Below are positions 14,170 to 27,400 of a stretch of DNA of 64,000 nucleotides, in pieces. Where the stretch lies: positions 25,318,996 through 25,382,995 of the forward strand of contig NC_050467.1 in the NCBI RefSeq assembly GCF_013373865.1. Reading direction: 5' to 3'. Below the pieces are notes generated by a model that saw nothing but the letters and a program-made list of their open reading frames with translations, was not told where the DNA came from and did no database searches. The position numbers were made by a program, and so were the translations under genes. This DNA comes from Monomorium pharaonis. Its lineage: Eukaryota; Arthropoda; Insecta; Hymenoptera; Formicidae. Within the stretch, counting starts at the first letter, position 1. Every line of letters starts with the position of its first letter.

Positions 14170-17100
14170 ATTCTGATGCGTTATCACCGCAGAGTGAACA
14201 TTGCAGAAGTGTATCTTATTATTCATTAATGATCCTATTGAAACAATAAGTGAATCAGAAAGTTTAAATTCCCTCTTCTTAAAATAATTAATATTAAAAC
14301 AAATTTGTGGTTTATTTGTTTTTCATAAACTTATCTTTGTTTTAAAAAAATATACCACACATAATTATTGAAACCTGATAGACGAAACTCGAACATAATT
14401 ATCAATTAGATAATTTGATAAGTTGCAAAAGAGAACAGAGATCAAGTTAGGCTCTGATACAGATACATGTCGTGTTCTCGAAAGCTTAGCCACCTCGTTC
14501 AATACGATCGTGCCCGCAAAAAGAATAAAATGGCAAATTAATTCGCTCCCAGGTATGCTTTATCTACCGCTTAAATGCAAATCGGCAGCAATTCGTCTTA
14601 CTCATTCCATTGCCATAGGCAATAAGGTGTATTGGCGAATTAAGACATTTGCCGACCGGATATAGCAATTTGTCGGAAAAAAATGATTCATTCTGGAGAT
14701 AAAAGGAGAGAAACAATGATATCACAGAAGCCGACTGACACATTGTATTGCAAATCGTATTGCAAAATTCTGAAGAATTTTTTGCCCATTTTCTCATTTT
14801 TATCGACAATCAAATTAATACAATTTTTTAATATTACATAAATAAACTTAGAAGTACTTTAAGATATTAGGATTATTTTCCTAAATATTGTATTCATATT
14901 AATATTTCATTCAGTTTACGCAAATTATTTTTTACGAGAAAATTAAAAAATACAAAGACATTATCTTTTAACTTATCTTTTCGCGAATGCTTTAAGAAAA
15001 AGAGCATTTAATTTTAAAACATTAAGATATCTGCTTTCCCCATTAAAAAAAAAATGTTTTAGATTAAAATTTAAGTTGAAAACTGAAATCTTTTTTTAAA
15101 TATTTTAAATCTAAACATCGTTATATTTTAAATCTAAAACATGTTGAAGTATTTAAAAAACAAGAGCAGAAATAAAATATTTTAATACCTTAAAGTATTA
15201 AACACTTCGTTTTTTTTTTAGTGTGCGTTTCTCTTCGAAGTGATCTTTGTATATTACCGTGTACCCGTAATACACCGCAAAACGTTTGTAACTCGAGTTA
15301 AAATCGTATTCCCCGGCCGTTCCTTTTATCCGGCTTACATCTGCCGGTCCGAGAAGAATAAGCGTATCACGTGCCGCCTATTAATAATGTCAGACGAATA
15401 AAACTTTCCGCGGTATCTGCGATTGTCATCCTGTGACGCGACAAATTCCGCGACGCCACACCAAAATCTCCCGAATCATCCTGATCATCCTTGCCCCTTG
15501 CTACTATGGTAGCACTGTTTTGACTTTCACTGAATATCACCGCTTCGCTCCTGTAAACGCTTCGATACGCCTTACGATTTGCTTCAATTGACATCCACGG
15601 TTGTAATACTATTAAAGATGTCTGATCAATTTGCACTTAAGATGTGACATTTGATAAACTCGTCACTATATTTTCGCAATATATTGCAAGATTAGCGAAT
15701 TTAAACGTCAAACTAATTGTCGCTATTCATGATCCTTTTTTAATTTGCTACACGCTGTTATTTATATAACAGTAATTAAAACTGCAGCGTTGCAATTGAT
15801 ACTTAATAATATTTATACAGCAAATACATGGAAGGAAAAAGAGAGCTATCATATAGAGAGGTTGATTCTCCCGAGAATCTTAGGTCTCAACTGGTCTTAA
15901 GCAGTCCATTCTCGTATCATTTACTCTATAAAAATCACAAACGACCCGATTCTTGTTCCTACGATCCCTTCTGTCCTCCCAAATTCGTCGGAAACGTGAT
16001 CAACATCGCAGAGCGGGCTCTCACAATCTAAGCTCGATCTTGCCGCGACTCTTCCTGCTCCTTCACGTATTCGTCCGCGGGAAAAACGGGCCCGACCAGT
16101 CGTCCGTCGGCGGGGCCCGGTTTGCTTCCCCGTGGGCCCTGCAACGGGCCCGGCGAGCCTAACCACGACGAGACCTCGGCGGGTCCTCCTCTTCGGCACA
16201 TGTCACCGTGTCATGGCGACCGCGATTTCGGGTCCCGCCGTCCCGCGCGCGCGCGCGCGAGCGTACGTGTCGCGCATCTGATACAGCCGTAACAAATGAC
16301 ATCGTCGAACCGGCGTATAGTCGCCGGCTGGCTATCTCTTCATCTTGCGGATGACGGCGACCGGACAAGTATTGTTGGGCCCGAAGCTGCTGCGGGTGCG
16401 CTCGGGCCCGGGACAACAGTTTGCCGGTCAGGTGACGACCGGTCAGCATATGAATTGTCACGTAATCGTTCACCGTAGACGGACGGGCCGACCGGTCAGT
16501 AGTTTCGCCGCGGTTTAAGGGTGGCTTAAGCGGACCCTAGTTAGAAGACATGACGCCGGGTTATGAGCCCGATGCCGGAGCCTCACGGGGAGGACTTTCG
16601 TTGTAACACGTGTTGCTAACCGGTTCCACCTTAATTGTCTTAAACGGGCACCATCATAATTCTGGGTTTATCTCTCTCGGGGCGGGAGCGCCGTTCTGCC
16701 TTGACGTCGCGACTCCTCGTGATCTAATGTGCGCGATTTCGAAATTGATGAAGCGAGCCCGCGCATCCGAGAAATCATATTACGAGGAGGAAATAACCGA
16801 GAGATCGCTGTTCGATGGCAGTTGTGTACAATAATCGCGAAAGCTGACTCGCGAAGTCGACGTCGTTATTATCATCTCTCGCCAAAAGCGACACACAAAT
16901 GAAATATGACTGCCCGTGATTTATAATACGAGTGTCGACTTTCGTGTGGGCCAGCCACTTTCTCAAAACCTTCACCTCATAAATTACGCAATGATCTTTA
17001 TTTCTCTTTTGTTATTATAGTTCTGCATCATCATCTGTCCGCTCTTAACTTCTGCCCCGTTCCAGTTTGTCATTTTTGCCAAGGTTCTACATTCGGACAC

Positions 17101-19227
17101 TCTTAATACGAAGAAACTTTGTTTTGGTTGTATTTCAGAAGGCCCAAGCGCGGTAGAACACGATACCTGATAAGATACGAAGGGCCGGCCTGAAAAAAAT
17201 TCGGGACCCCGGGTCGTGTCCTGACGACCGATCGTGAAGGAAGGACCGGGGCCGAAATTAGGTTTGCGAGGCACGTTTCTCCCCTCGTGCGGCGCGGCGC
17301 GAAGAGAGAAACGCGGCTTTCGGTTCACCGTGCGACGGTGTCAGGACGTTAACCGTGAGGTATCCATCACTGCCTTACTGAGAAACTCACGACACGACGC
17401 TGTTCCAACTTCGGTGGATCAGGTTAGATAAATGTAATAGTCCATAGTTCAGCTTGCTAACAAGGCTAGCCTCCCCTAGATCTCAGATAAGGTCCAGCGG
17501 TCCAGCTGACTCCGGGGCCACTCATAATGAGGCTGAGTAGAAGCCGATCGCCGATTAGGGCATTCTTCGGCAATACTTCATCAATCATCGGAATCGCCGC
17601 CGAATTTGTTATGCGAAATCCGCGCGTATCCAATATTTACGGTAATTTCATAAATCTCGTCGCTAGCGGCCACTTCATCGTTAAACGTCGGAAGGAAGAG
17701 TTATGAAGAGAATTGTCTGCGTCAATCTTTGCGACGCAGAGAGAATTAATTTTTTTCTTTTTTGATATGAAAAGAAACAAACAACGTAATCATCTTGTTG
17801 ATTTTCATTGTAAGTTTTAATGACGGTAAGATTTGACCTAGAAAGCAAGTTATCAATATAAACGACACATTTTGAACGATTTGTCGCACTAACATGATAA
17901 ATATCACAAACAAAATGGCTGTATTAATCATCGCGAGTAATTTCAGCGAGACGTGCGGCCGAGCGGCATTAATTTATGCTCGAAAATAATCTGTTAACCG
18001 CAAGTCGCTCTCTTGCGATTAATAATACCGATAACATTATTACCAGTCGTCCATCGTGTATACAAAGTGTTCCAAACCATCGCATGTTCTTTAGACAGAT
18101 CATTGGTCAGTTTGGAGTTGATTTCTCTTTAACGAGAGCGCGAGAATGGTTTTTTCTATTTTAGTGATTTTTATAACAATTTGGAAACATATTGCAATTT
18201 GACAAAGCTTAAAGATCGAAATTGTAAATCAATTGACATGTATAGTTCTGTTGTGTAGATCTGGTGAAACTTAATTTCAACAAGCATTTCACTTTTTACT
18301 GCTAATTGCTTGACATCTGTGTGTTGATATTTTTATTTAAAACACATTCATCTCAAGTTAGTTGAGGAACATACGATGGAAAGAACATCTGGACACTCGG
18401 TATGTATCTCGCTCGCCTAAAGACCGGATTTCTCAGAGATATTAACGGCCCCGTCTCTTTCGTAACGTAACAAAACGAGGCTCGCGAGATGCACTAACAC
18501 AGTTCTTTCGCTCCCTTTTTTCCTCTCTTTCTCTCTTTCTTCCCACGTGTTGATTAAGTTGAAATTTATTATTAAACCACGCCGATATATGTTCGCGCAC
18601 AACTTTACGACGAGGGGGCTTTAATTTTCTCAGGAACGCACATTAATCATTTATCGGTGATTAACTCGTAGAGCCGCCGATAAAACTGGGAACGGTTCCC
18701 GATTGTGTGTAACAATCAGCGAAAAGTCGACATGAAAACTTTTAAACGTTTGTCGTTGCGTTATAGCTGGGTATTATTTATTCAAGTTTGTTCTAAACGA
18801 TCTAGTGTCCGTCAAAGTTCATAATAATATTCTACAATATTTATGATGTTGTTATACAATATAAAAAAATTATTTGAATAACCCAAACGCACACATACAT
18901 GTGTGCATTAAATACATTTATACGCGATTATACATGCATTAAAAAATATAAACATAATGGCATATAAAATTGTAAATAGAATCAAAACGGAAAATATAAA
19001 ATACAAAATATATATAACGAAAGAAAAGTTATTTTTATAAATTATGATTTGTACTGGATTTACAAATATCCTATACTTTGTAGGTAGGTAACTGCAATTC
19101 CATCAATATGCTTGCTCTTTACTACTTTTTATTGTAGCTACAATAAGTACTTGTCGAGATGGCGTTAGCGCACAGAGAATTTTTTTCTCGTGTCAAGTAA
19201 GGCCCCTCGCACAATGCTAGAAATAAT

Positions 19228-19297
<70 letters not shown>
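19228..19297. repeat. (GAAA)n-(GA)n microsatellite
   Basis: Five GAAA units run into about 50 bases of pure GA, about 640 bases upstream of the CSL4 start codon. Purine-rich GA tracts of this kind can bind GAGA-type factors in insects, but the position is too far from the gene to claim a role. Confidence 0.95.
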
Positions 19298-19299
<2 letters not shown>

Positions 19300-19940
19300 C
19301 TTTTCTCTTTCTTTCTTTATCTTCTGTTCCTATTGCCTGTTGCTGATATTGTGCAAAAGTCTTAACATAATAAATATATTTTTTAAGCAACTTCTATTAA
19401 CCTAAACCTAAACTACAATAAAACGAAGAGCTTTGTCAAGTAAAAGTAATTATTCAAATTGCGTTACTTTAACAAACTTCAATTAATTTAATCGGCAGAC
19501 CTGTAAAATTTCTAATAATTTACCTTGTCATCACTAGTCTCTAATCTTTCTCAGCTTCCTTTCTGCGTGTCAAAAGAGTAATAATTCTATTCAATGCATA
19601 TTATTTCAATCTGCGATATCTGCGACTAAATCGTTTATCGAACGTCTATCGAAGTGCGACAAACTTTACAATTTTCGATATATCGAGGTACAGCAGTGTT
19701 GCCATTCCACGTTTCCACAACATGTAGTTAACGTAACCTCATATATAATCTGTTGGATAAAAAATTTCTGACATTTCTATCATTAAATTTCTGTCATTAA
19801 AATAAATTTTACATTCGAAGACATGTAACAAATTTGTATTGGATTTTGCGTGCTATTAATATAACAATTGTCTGACAATAGATGAATGTTTTTCACAGAT
19901 AAATTTGAAATTTCCGGTATACATCGCAGAATACAAAACA

Positions 19941-20824
19941 ATGAGCGAACGGGAGGAGCTTATTATCTGCGTACCAGGTAATTATTTAGATATTTTTAAT
20001 CGTTTTGCGAACATTAACGTATTAAACGAATTTTGCAATATTTCTTCCAGGCCAAAGATTATGCGTGTCCGATAAAAGCAATGTAGCTGGTCGCGGAACG
20101 TACGAGCAACAAGGTTATATTTATTCGAAACTCGCTGGCATTGTAAAATTAGTGACGGATGAAAAAGTAAGTCTTTTATATTTTCATACTATTATTATTT
20201 TATTTATTAAATGTGCTAGAATAGCATTATCTCTAAATTTTATTGTTACAGACCCATACAATTGAGGTACACAGTATGACAGAGCAGAGCATCATTCCTG
20301 CACCAGGAGACATTGTCACTGCCGTGGTCACTGTAGTCAATCAAAGATTTTGTAAATGCAGCATCAAATGTGTAGGCGACATAGTACTGACGAGACCTTA
20401 CAGAGGTATACTGAGGAAAGAGGACGTCCGGGTGATTGAAAAAGACAAAATAGAGATGTACAAGTGCTATCGGCCTGGCGACATCATTCTCGCAAGAGTT
20501 GTAAGTCTTTTGACTCTGTAAGGTAGTATATTTAAACATTAAGAATTAAGTTTATAATTTTTTCTATTGACAGATGCCAATGACAGAAATACACACTTAC
20601 CAATTGAGCACCGCGGAAAATGAGCTAGGGGTAGTTATTGCTCACAGTGACGAAGGTAAGGGCTTGGTATTTTTTTGTGTTGTTTTATTTCAATGGCCTA
20701 TGTTACAGGTGTAGCTATGGTACCAATCAGCTGGACACAGATGCAGTGTCCGAAGTCTTTGTGCAAGGAATTTCGTAAAGTTGCTAAAGTTGTGCCAGAA
20801 CACATTGTGGCAGAACAAGCTTAG
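19941..20824 (+). CDS. EXOSC1: Exosome complex component CSL4
   Basis: Cap subunit of the RNA exosome, which helps hold and guide RNA into the 3'-5' decay core in nucleus and cytoplasm. Five exons join in phase: 19941-19977, 20051-20166, 20252-20500, 20574-20655 and 20709-20824, giving 199 residues (human protein 195). The product opens with a short N-terminal domain containing CVPGQRLC, followed by the GTYEQQGYIYSKLAG block typical of CSL4. A central S1-like RNA-binding fold follows, including PGDIVTAVVTVVNQRFCKCS and the RPGDIILARV strand. The C-terminal part has paired cysteines (CPKSLC) where yeast and animal CSL4 carry their zinc-ribbon-like domain. The start codon follows AACA, a good context. 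A poly(A) signal lies at 21108-21113. Family assignment is from recognised motifs; expression is inferred. Confidence 0.95.
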
Positions 20825-21107
20825 TAGGCAAACGGCTAATAAGTTTATGAGTAATCAGCTTTTCAACTGTATAATATTATTTTAGAGTCTATTTAAAACT
20901 TAGATTATTGTACACTTTGTATAGAAGGTTCATATAAGTGAATATAATTTTTGTAGATTGATATTGAAGATAAGGCTTCACAGTTTGGTGAAGTAACTAA
21001 AAATTCTTGAACATTTTTATTCAATTAAATTCTTTTTATCTGTAATTTTAAATTTAAAGAGATAAGTTTATAGGACTCTGCACTGTAATTAATGCGCAAG
21101 TTCTTTA

Positions 21108-21113
21108 AATAAA
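21108..21113 (+). terminator. Poly(A) signal of CSL4
   Basis: AATAAA 284 bases after the CSL4 stop codon and before the UBLCP1 start, the best candidate for its cleavage signal. Confidence 0.5.
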
Positions 21114-21347
21114 TATAAGTTTTTAATAAGAAAAAAATTTTATAAAATTCAAATGATTCAAATGTATATTTTTTTATATACACCTTTCCCTGCCTCCTCC
21201 CCCCATTCTTTCTTTTCCATTGATGATGCTGGTAATGGGTGGCAGCACTGTCAGCGTTTTAATGTAAATATTTATCATGTGAGGCTGGAGGCTTTTTTTT
21301 TAGACTCGGGATGCGCGCGTTCCATTGATGCGATTACAAGAGCGAGA

Positions 21348-22873
21348 ATGGAAGGTGAATTAAGAATCGTGGTGAAATGGAGTGGAAAGGAATACGATAT
21401 CATCGATATTCAAGAGGAAGATACGGTTCTTACTCTGAAAGAACGTATACACCTGGAAACAGGTGTTCGTCCGGAACGTCAGAAGCTACTAAATCTAAAG
21501 TTTAAAGGTTATGTTTTGAACTGCCTTCCGATAAATTCCATTAGACAGATAACTATTATTGCAATTTTAATTATTTATTCTCAAGGCTATCATCTTGAGA
21601 GAAAGGTAGTAAAATATAATTATATTCAATTATTATTGTTTAACTTGTATTTTATATATTGTCATACACATGTATATGAGACACACGCGCGCGCATATGT
21701 TATATATGTATTTTTATATGTAGAACTGTATAAACATATTATATATGTATAAATAAATAAATAAATAAATTTATTTATTTATTTATTTCTTAAAATCACT
21801 TCTCTTTCTTATTCCTGTACACACAAAAAATTATAGGACATAGTTTATATAGGATATGAGGTATACAAAAATCAAATATAAATTAAATCTTATGATTCTT
21901 ATAGTTTTTTAGCTTTTGCATTAATTATTTTTATTGTTAAAAAAAAAGCTAGTAAAAATTGACATAGGTACTAATTAAAACGTGTAAAGTATTTTAAAAA
22001 TCTATAAGAACTTATTTTGTATTAGGCAAGGCAGCACAAGATGAGGACATAATCGGCAAATTGAATTTGAAGCCTGGGTTCAAGTTGATGTTGATGGGCT
22101 CGCGCGAGGAGGATATTGCTGAGGTCAGTCAAGCACCTGAGAACGTACCTGACGTGATTAACGATCTGGATATAGAGGAAGAAGAGGTGGAGATCGAGAA
22201 GGCTGAGATAAATCTACGTAAGATTCAGATACGAATCGATCGCTACGCAATTACAGAGCTTAATCCTCTGAGAGAGGGCAAGAAACTCCTTGTATTGGAT
22301 ATAGATTACACATTGTTCGATCACAGATCAGTGGCGGAGAGCGGGTCGCAGCTGATGCGCCCGTACCTCCATGAATTCCTGACGCGCGCTTACAAGCATT
22401 ACGACATAGTCATCTGGTCGGCGACTAGCATGAGGTGGATCAATGAAAAGATGAAGCTGCTCGGGGTCTCGAATCATCCAAACTACAAGATAGCATTTCA
22501 TCTGGACGTCCTTGCTATGATTACCGTTCACACGCCGAAATACGGCGTCGTCGGGGTGAAACCGCTAGGCATTATTTGGGGAAAGTACAAGCAGTTCTCT
22601 GCGAAGAATACAATAATGTTTGATGACATCAGACGGAATTTCATAATGAATCCGCAATCGGGATTGAGGATAAAGCCCTTCAAGCATGCTCACACCAGCA
22701 GAGTTAAGGATTTCGAGCTGTTGAAGCTGTCAAGATATCTGGAATTGATAGCCGACGTTGACGATTTTCAGACTCTCAACCATAGAAAGTGGGAAGAGTA
22801 CAAGCCGAGAAAGCCGAGGAAGAACGACCAAAACAGAGGGCAAACTAGCAACAGCAGCAGTGAGGAAAGTTAA
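21348..22873 (+). CDS. UBLCP1: Ubiquitin-like domain CTD phosphatase 1
   Basis: Nuclear phosphatase that binds the 26S proteasome through its ubiquitin-like domain and dephosphorylates it; it also acts on RNA polymerase II CTD in vitro. Two exons, 21348-21507 and 22026-22873, give 335 residues (human 318). Residues 1-78 form the ubiquitin-like domain (IVVKWSGKEY, TGVRPERQKLL, KLMLMGSREED). An acidic linker follows at about 100-115. The HAD/FCP phosphatase domain then begins with the catalytic DxDxT motif at D145/D147 (LVLDIDYT), with IVIWSATS and the late motif TIMFDDIRRNF. The Ser/Lys-rich tail is variable. The frame is open upstream to an ATG at 21153, but family proteins begin close to the ubiquitin-like domain, so 21348 was chosen. 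Intron 1 holds a perfect 38-bp palindromic microsatellite. Confidence 0.96.
21751..21788. repeat. Palindromic (AAAT)n/(ATTT)n repeat
   Basis: Nineteen bases of AAAT-type repeat are followed immediately by their exact reverse complement, making a perfect 38-bp palindrome inside UBLCP1 intron 1. Confidence 0.95.
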
Positions 22874-23007
22874 ATTTTTTACAAAATTTATTTTTCTTTA
22901 CGAACGTTGTGAAAACGATCAATCGATGGATGGTACTGATTGACTTTCAAAGAGTACAGAGTGACACAGAGTACTCCAAAGTTGTACATGACATGAAATG
23001 AATGCGA

Positions 23008-23013
23008 AATAAA
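23008..23013 (+). terminator. Poly(A) signal of UBLCP1
   Basis: AATAAA 135 bases after the stop codon. A second AATAAA occurs near 23261. Confidence 0.5.
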
Positions 23014-23441
23014 AATGCAGAGAGAACGCATTTGTCAGCTAATTTGAAATCATGACTGAAAAAAATCAAGAGGCTGTTGTTTTATATACATCGGATAAGA
23101 ACGACGTATTTAGCTTAAACGTCAGTTTCCTCACCATTATATGAAAATTATGCGTGATATTGACCTTTTCGATAAAATACATATTTTTGCATATTTCTTA
23201 TTCTATGTATTTGTGATGTATTTATTAGTTGATTGTGTACACGTATATAACAGCCGTTTATAATAAAACGCATAAGTGGCCGACATTAGAGGTGCAATGA
23301 TATAACGTATTCAAGTGAGAATTCATGTGTTATACGCCACTTTTACAAAATTTCCCATATGTATTCCTCGTTGCGTATGCGTTTTGCACAACAATACAAT
23401 TTAAAAACAATTTTAACGGCTAATCCAAAATGTGCTTCCTG

Positions 23442-23564
23442 TTTCTTGTTTTTTGCCTCTTTGTGCATTGTTGAAAATGGCGAGACAAAGGTTGGCAAAC
23501 TTCCTAAGAAATAAGAAACACAATTGTCGATAAAATAATGCATGAAGAGGCAAAAGGCAAGAAA
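23442..23564. repeat. Inverted repeat, 28-bp arms
   Basis: Arms 23442-23469 and 23537-23564 match at about 24 of 28 positions as reverse complements, with a 67-base spacer. It lies about 570 bases past the UBLCP1 stop, in the gap before Sac2. An open frame across it on the - strand is hydrophobic low-complexity and not a believable gene. A small non-autonomous transposon or a transcribed hairpin are both possible. Confidence 0.7.
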
Positions 23565-24203
23565 TAAAAAATAGAGCACATAAATAGCCTTAAATTTCAT
23601 GCGACATGAAAGAATTTAATTATTTGCATCTACGTGGTTGCGCGCTACGTGGGTTTCACGCGACATTTCCGTCGTTAACATGTAATGTTCATTGATTATG
23701 CAAAGCGCAATATCTTAACTATCTTAGACATTAAATAGCTAGCGTTGGCGGATTTCATTTAGGGAGTTAAACAATTTTTAACTTTTGTTAATGAGATGTT
23801 TTCATTTTTCATATTGACTTAAAATATTATGAATGAATGTAAAATATATGAAAGGTTTACATATTGATTGCAATAAAGCTAATTTATCTGAAAGTTTAAT
23901 TTTTAATCTTGATGGTCACCTGCAAAACTTTTTACATCCGTATTAACTATCAAACACAATTCTCTTTTCTCGAAATTTAAAATAAATGTCCTACTTAAAT
24001 TAATTTAATTTACTTTTACAAAACTTTAATTTTTACATATACATATTGCGAGAGCCCGCCTCAATTATTCATAAACTATACTAATCGGATCAAGAACTAC
24101 TCTCTAATCATACGAATAGGGAAAGCAATCGGTCGGAATATTGAGGATATCGAGCGACTGTCTCGTCATGTCTATTGAGGAATAATGGAATTGATTCATT
24201 GCG

Positions 24204-24289
<86 letters not shown>
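24204..24289. repeat. (CT)n microsatellite upstream of Sac2
   Basis: About 86 bases of nearly pure CT end 161 bases before the Sac2 start codon. GA/CT tracts at this distance are often promoter-proximal in insects, so a GAGA-type promoter role is plausible but unproven. Confidence 0.95.
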
Positions 24290-24292
<3 letters not shown>

Positions 24293-24349
24293 TCCTTTTA
24301 CATTGAAGAGTTTGATCAGTTGAGCACGCCGACAGCGTTAGCGAACAAC

Positions 24350-24367
24350 ATGGCGAATGCACAGTAG
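24350..24367 (+). promoter_or_regulatory. Candidate upstream ORF in Sac2 leader
   Basis: A five-codon frame (MANAQ, stop TAG) begins with AACATGG, a near-ideal insect initiation context, 84 bases before the Sac2 ATG is reached. A second upstream ATG at 24407 overlaps the main start out of frame. If the transcript begins upstream of 24350 both could lower Sac2 translation. Confidence 0.35.
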
Positions 24368-24450
24368 TGGTAGGCGGATATTTTGCGCGACGCGGAAACG
24401 TCACACATGCCTGCCCGCAACTGTCAAACTCGTAGCAGGGCGGCAGAAGA

Positions 24451-27400
24451 ATGGAGCTATTCCGTACCGACACTCACTTTATCTTCGTGAAAGAGAGGCA
24501 CAGTCTTTGGTGCGACAAGTACACCGGCGAGTTCGCCGCGAAATCAGGTGAGTGAAGGCGCAATCGTGCGTTTTGACGTAAACTGTGCCAAGAACGTTTA
24601 CGAGGCGTCGTTTATGCGAAAGGAGATTCCGACGTCGCCTGAGTTTTGAGGACGCGAATCAATTCCATTTTAACTAGAAGCATGTCCGTCACATTCATTT
24701 AGAGATTTATATAGATAACATAGTCATTTAATAATTGATGAAGGAATGTAGCATTGGAGGTTTAACAGTGTTGCTTAACCCTCTCGGGTTGACATTAAAA
24801 TCTGTAGCACAATTACTGATGTTGGTTTTATGTGAGAGCTACATAATTCAAATTGACTAAAAAACGCTAATTAATTTCAAGAAATCATAATTTTCGACGT
24901 AATTCATATAAAAAGAATGCTAGATTTATTTTAATAATTCAAGATTTATAATTAACACTATTGACAGTAGATTCGATAAATTCACTGTCAGCTTCAAAAA
25001 ATTAATTATAATATTTTGATGGTTTTAATAATAATAATAATGGTTTTTTGATGGAAAATGTTACAGATTGGGAATGGGCCACACCAAAGGATTTGGAATG
25101 TTTGGGGATGTTTTATGGAATAGTGGGCAAGATTGAACAAACGTCAGTACTGGAGCCTCGCCTAATGCTCATAAAGGATGTCACACCAGCGGGAGAATTG
25201 CACGGCGGTCATGTTGTCTACAAAATCAAATCCATTGCCTTTCTACATATTGGCACAGAGAACATGGATATTGGCTTGCTACCCTGCAAGAAGCATCAAT
25301 ATGTGTTGAAGAAAAAAGGGAATAGTGGGTTGTTTGACGTGCCACAAAAAGCAGCTCTGGCAAAAACCTGGGGTACAATCAAGAATGCCACAAATACCAT
25401 AAAAAACACCACACAGCAAGCTGCTGCATTGGCTACATCTCAAGTAAGAGATTTAACATCTTTGAATCCTTAGATCCATATTTTTGGTATTTTATGTAAT
25501 TACACAAGCTTAATATTTCTATAGATGAAGTCCACAGTGATAAAACGAAGCGTGGTAAAGGACAAAGAGAGATTCGAGAAGAGAATATTGGAAGAACTGA
25601 ATAAGATATTCACCGAGACTGATTCGTTTTTCTTCTGTCAGACTGGTGATATTACTAACAGTTTGCAGCGACAATGCGTAATGGAATCTCAGTATGGACA
25701 GGACAATCAAGATAAACCATTATGGCAACGTGTGGACGACAGATTCTTCTGGAATAAACATATGTTGTCTGACATTATTAGTCTAAATGTTAGTATTAGT
25801 AATTTTTTAAATCTGTTTCTACAGTTGACTCTTCAATTAAGAATGCAGAGATTATTTGACTAGATAAATATCCTATGATAGTATATAATTTTCTTTGACT
25901 TCTTAGTTGTATATGAATCTATAAACTTTATTGCATAAAAATGATTTATTTGCTGAATAATTAATAAGTGAATATAATTATAATAGTCAACAGTATATGA
26001 CAATATCTAATGACTATTCACAATTTGCATTTCTTTGTTTAATATTTGCTTGCGTTTTATTTTGTAGACGGATAAAGCAAACTGTTGGATATTACCAATC
26101 ATCCAAGGATATGTTCAGATAGAAAAATGTATAGTCGAGGTAGGTTTTGATGAACAACCACAACAAGAAATATTTAACTTGGCGATTATATCAAGAAGGA
26201 GTAGGTTTCGTGCTGGCACTAGGTAACTTATTTACAAGATGCTTTTTGTCATAATTATGAATTTTATCTTGTCCAACATTATTAAAAGAATATTTTTAAA
26301 TATAATATTGTAGGTATAAAAGACGTGGAGTAGATGACGATGGCAAGTGTGCAAATTATGTTGAGACGGAACAATTAGTTTGGTATCACGATCATCAAGT
26401 ATCCTTTGTACAAGTACGAGGAAGCGTGCCGGTGTATTGGTCTCAACCTGGATACAAATATAAACCTCCACCGCGGATTGATAAGGGTATATAAAAAAAT
26501 ATTAAGGGTATATGAAAGGGTACAAAAAAACATGAATTAGACTAGATTAATAGAATATGTAATAATTTCTTACAATAATATTGTAGATGAGACTGAAACG
26601 CAGATAGCATTTGAAAAGCATTTTGATGAAGAACTTGAATTGTATGGGCCTATTTGTATTGTAAATCTGGTTGAACAAGCTGGCAAAGAAAAAATTATTT
26701 GGGAAGCTTATAGTAACCATGTATTTAATTATAATCATTCAGATATAACGTATACCACTTTTGATTTCCACGAGTATTGGTAAGTATCTAGGAAAAGTGT
26801 AATCGCTTAATTTTATTCTTCTCGTGCTTATTACGAATTATATTTTTATCTTGAAAATTTTGTATTTAACATAGTCGAGGAATGCATTTTGAGAATGTGT
26901 CTATTCTTGTTAATGCATTGGCTACGATAGTAGCAGATATGGGTTATTGCTGGCGTGATAAACAGGGTACAATTTGCATGCAAAAGGGTGTATTCCGTGT
27001 AAATTGCATAGACTGCTTAGATAGAACAAATGTGGTGCAAACTGCTCTGGGTAAAGCCGTTATGGAAATTCAGTTTTCAAAATTGGGATTAATACCACCT
27101 GATGGAATTTTGCCTGCAAACATAAGACAGACCTTTCAATCGCTTTGGGCTAATAATGGAGACATTATTAGCAAGCAATACGCGGGAACAAATGCTTTAA
27201 AGGTCTGTATAAAATTGCAAAATTGTTTGTGCAAAGCTTGTTAATAAATATATTATTATAACGTATTATGTTATTAATTTTTTTAAACAATTTATGATTT
27301 TTTTTACTATTTGTAGGGAGATTATACACGTACTGGAGAGAGAAAATTTACTGGACTGATGAAAGACGGCATGAATTCCGCAAACAGGTAAACCTTCGCG

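Larger units (their letters stand above)
1..19227. other. Gene-free region (intergenic or large intron)
   Basis: No open frame here shows a recognisable domain, a plausible exon series or a signal peptide followed by conserved sequence. The content alternates between GC-rich blocks (for example 15.9-16.6 kb) and AT-rich blocks (for example 2.2-2.6 kb). Simple repeats lie at 1817-1839, 4334-4357, 5721-5749 and 11811-11838. A short diverged duplication joins 5873-5929 to 6537-6585, and a 28-bp palindrome lies at 14142-14169. Blocks near 2.6-3.2 kb contain many TAATTA-type motifs and could be regulatory, but nothing in the sequence alone proves it. Confidence 0.7.

Noticed and set aside
21153..21347. 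In-frame upstream extension of UBLCP1 from an ATG at 21153
   Set aside because: Sequence before residue 1 does not look like the family, whose members start close to the ubiquitin-like domain.
23343..23600. Hydrophobic 85-codon - strand frame between UBLCP1 and Sac2
   Set aside because: Covers an inverted repeat in AT-rich DNA; Phe/Leu-rich translation is expected by chance.
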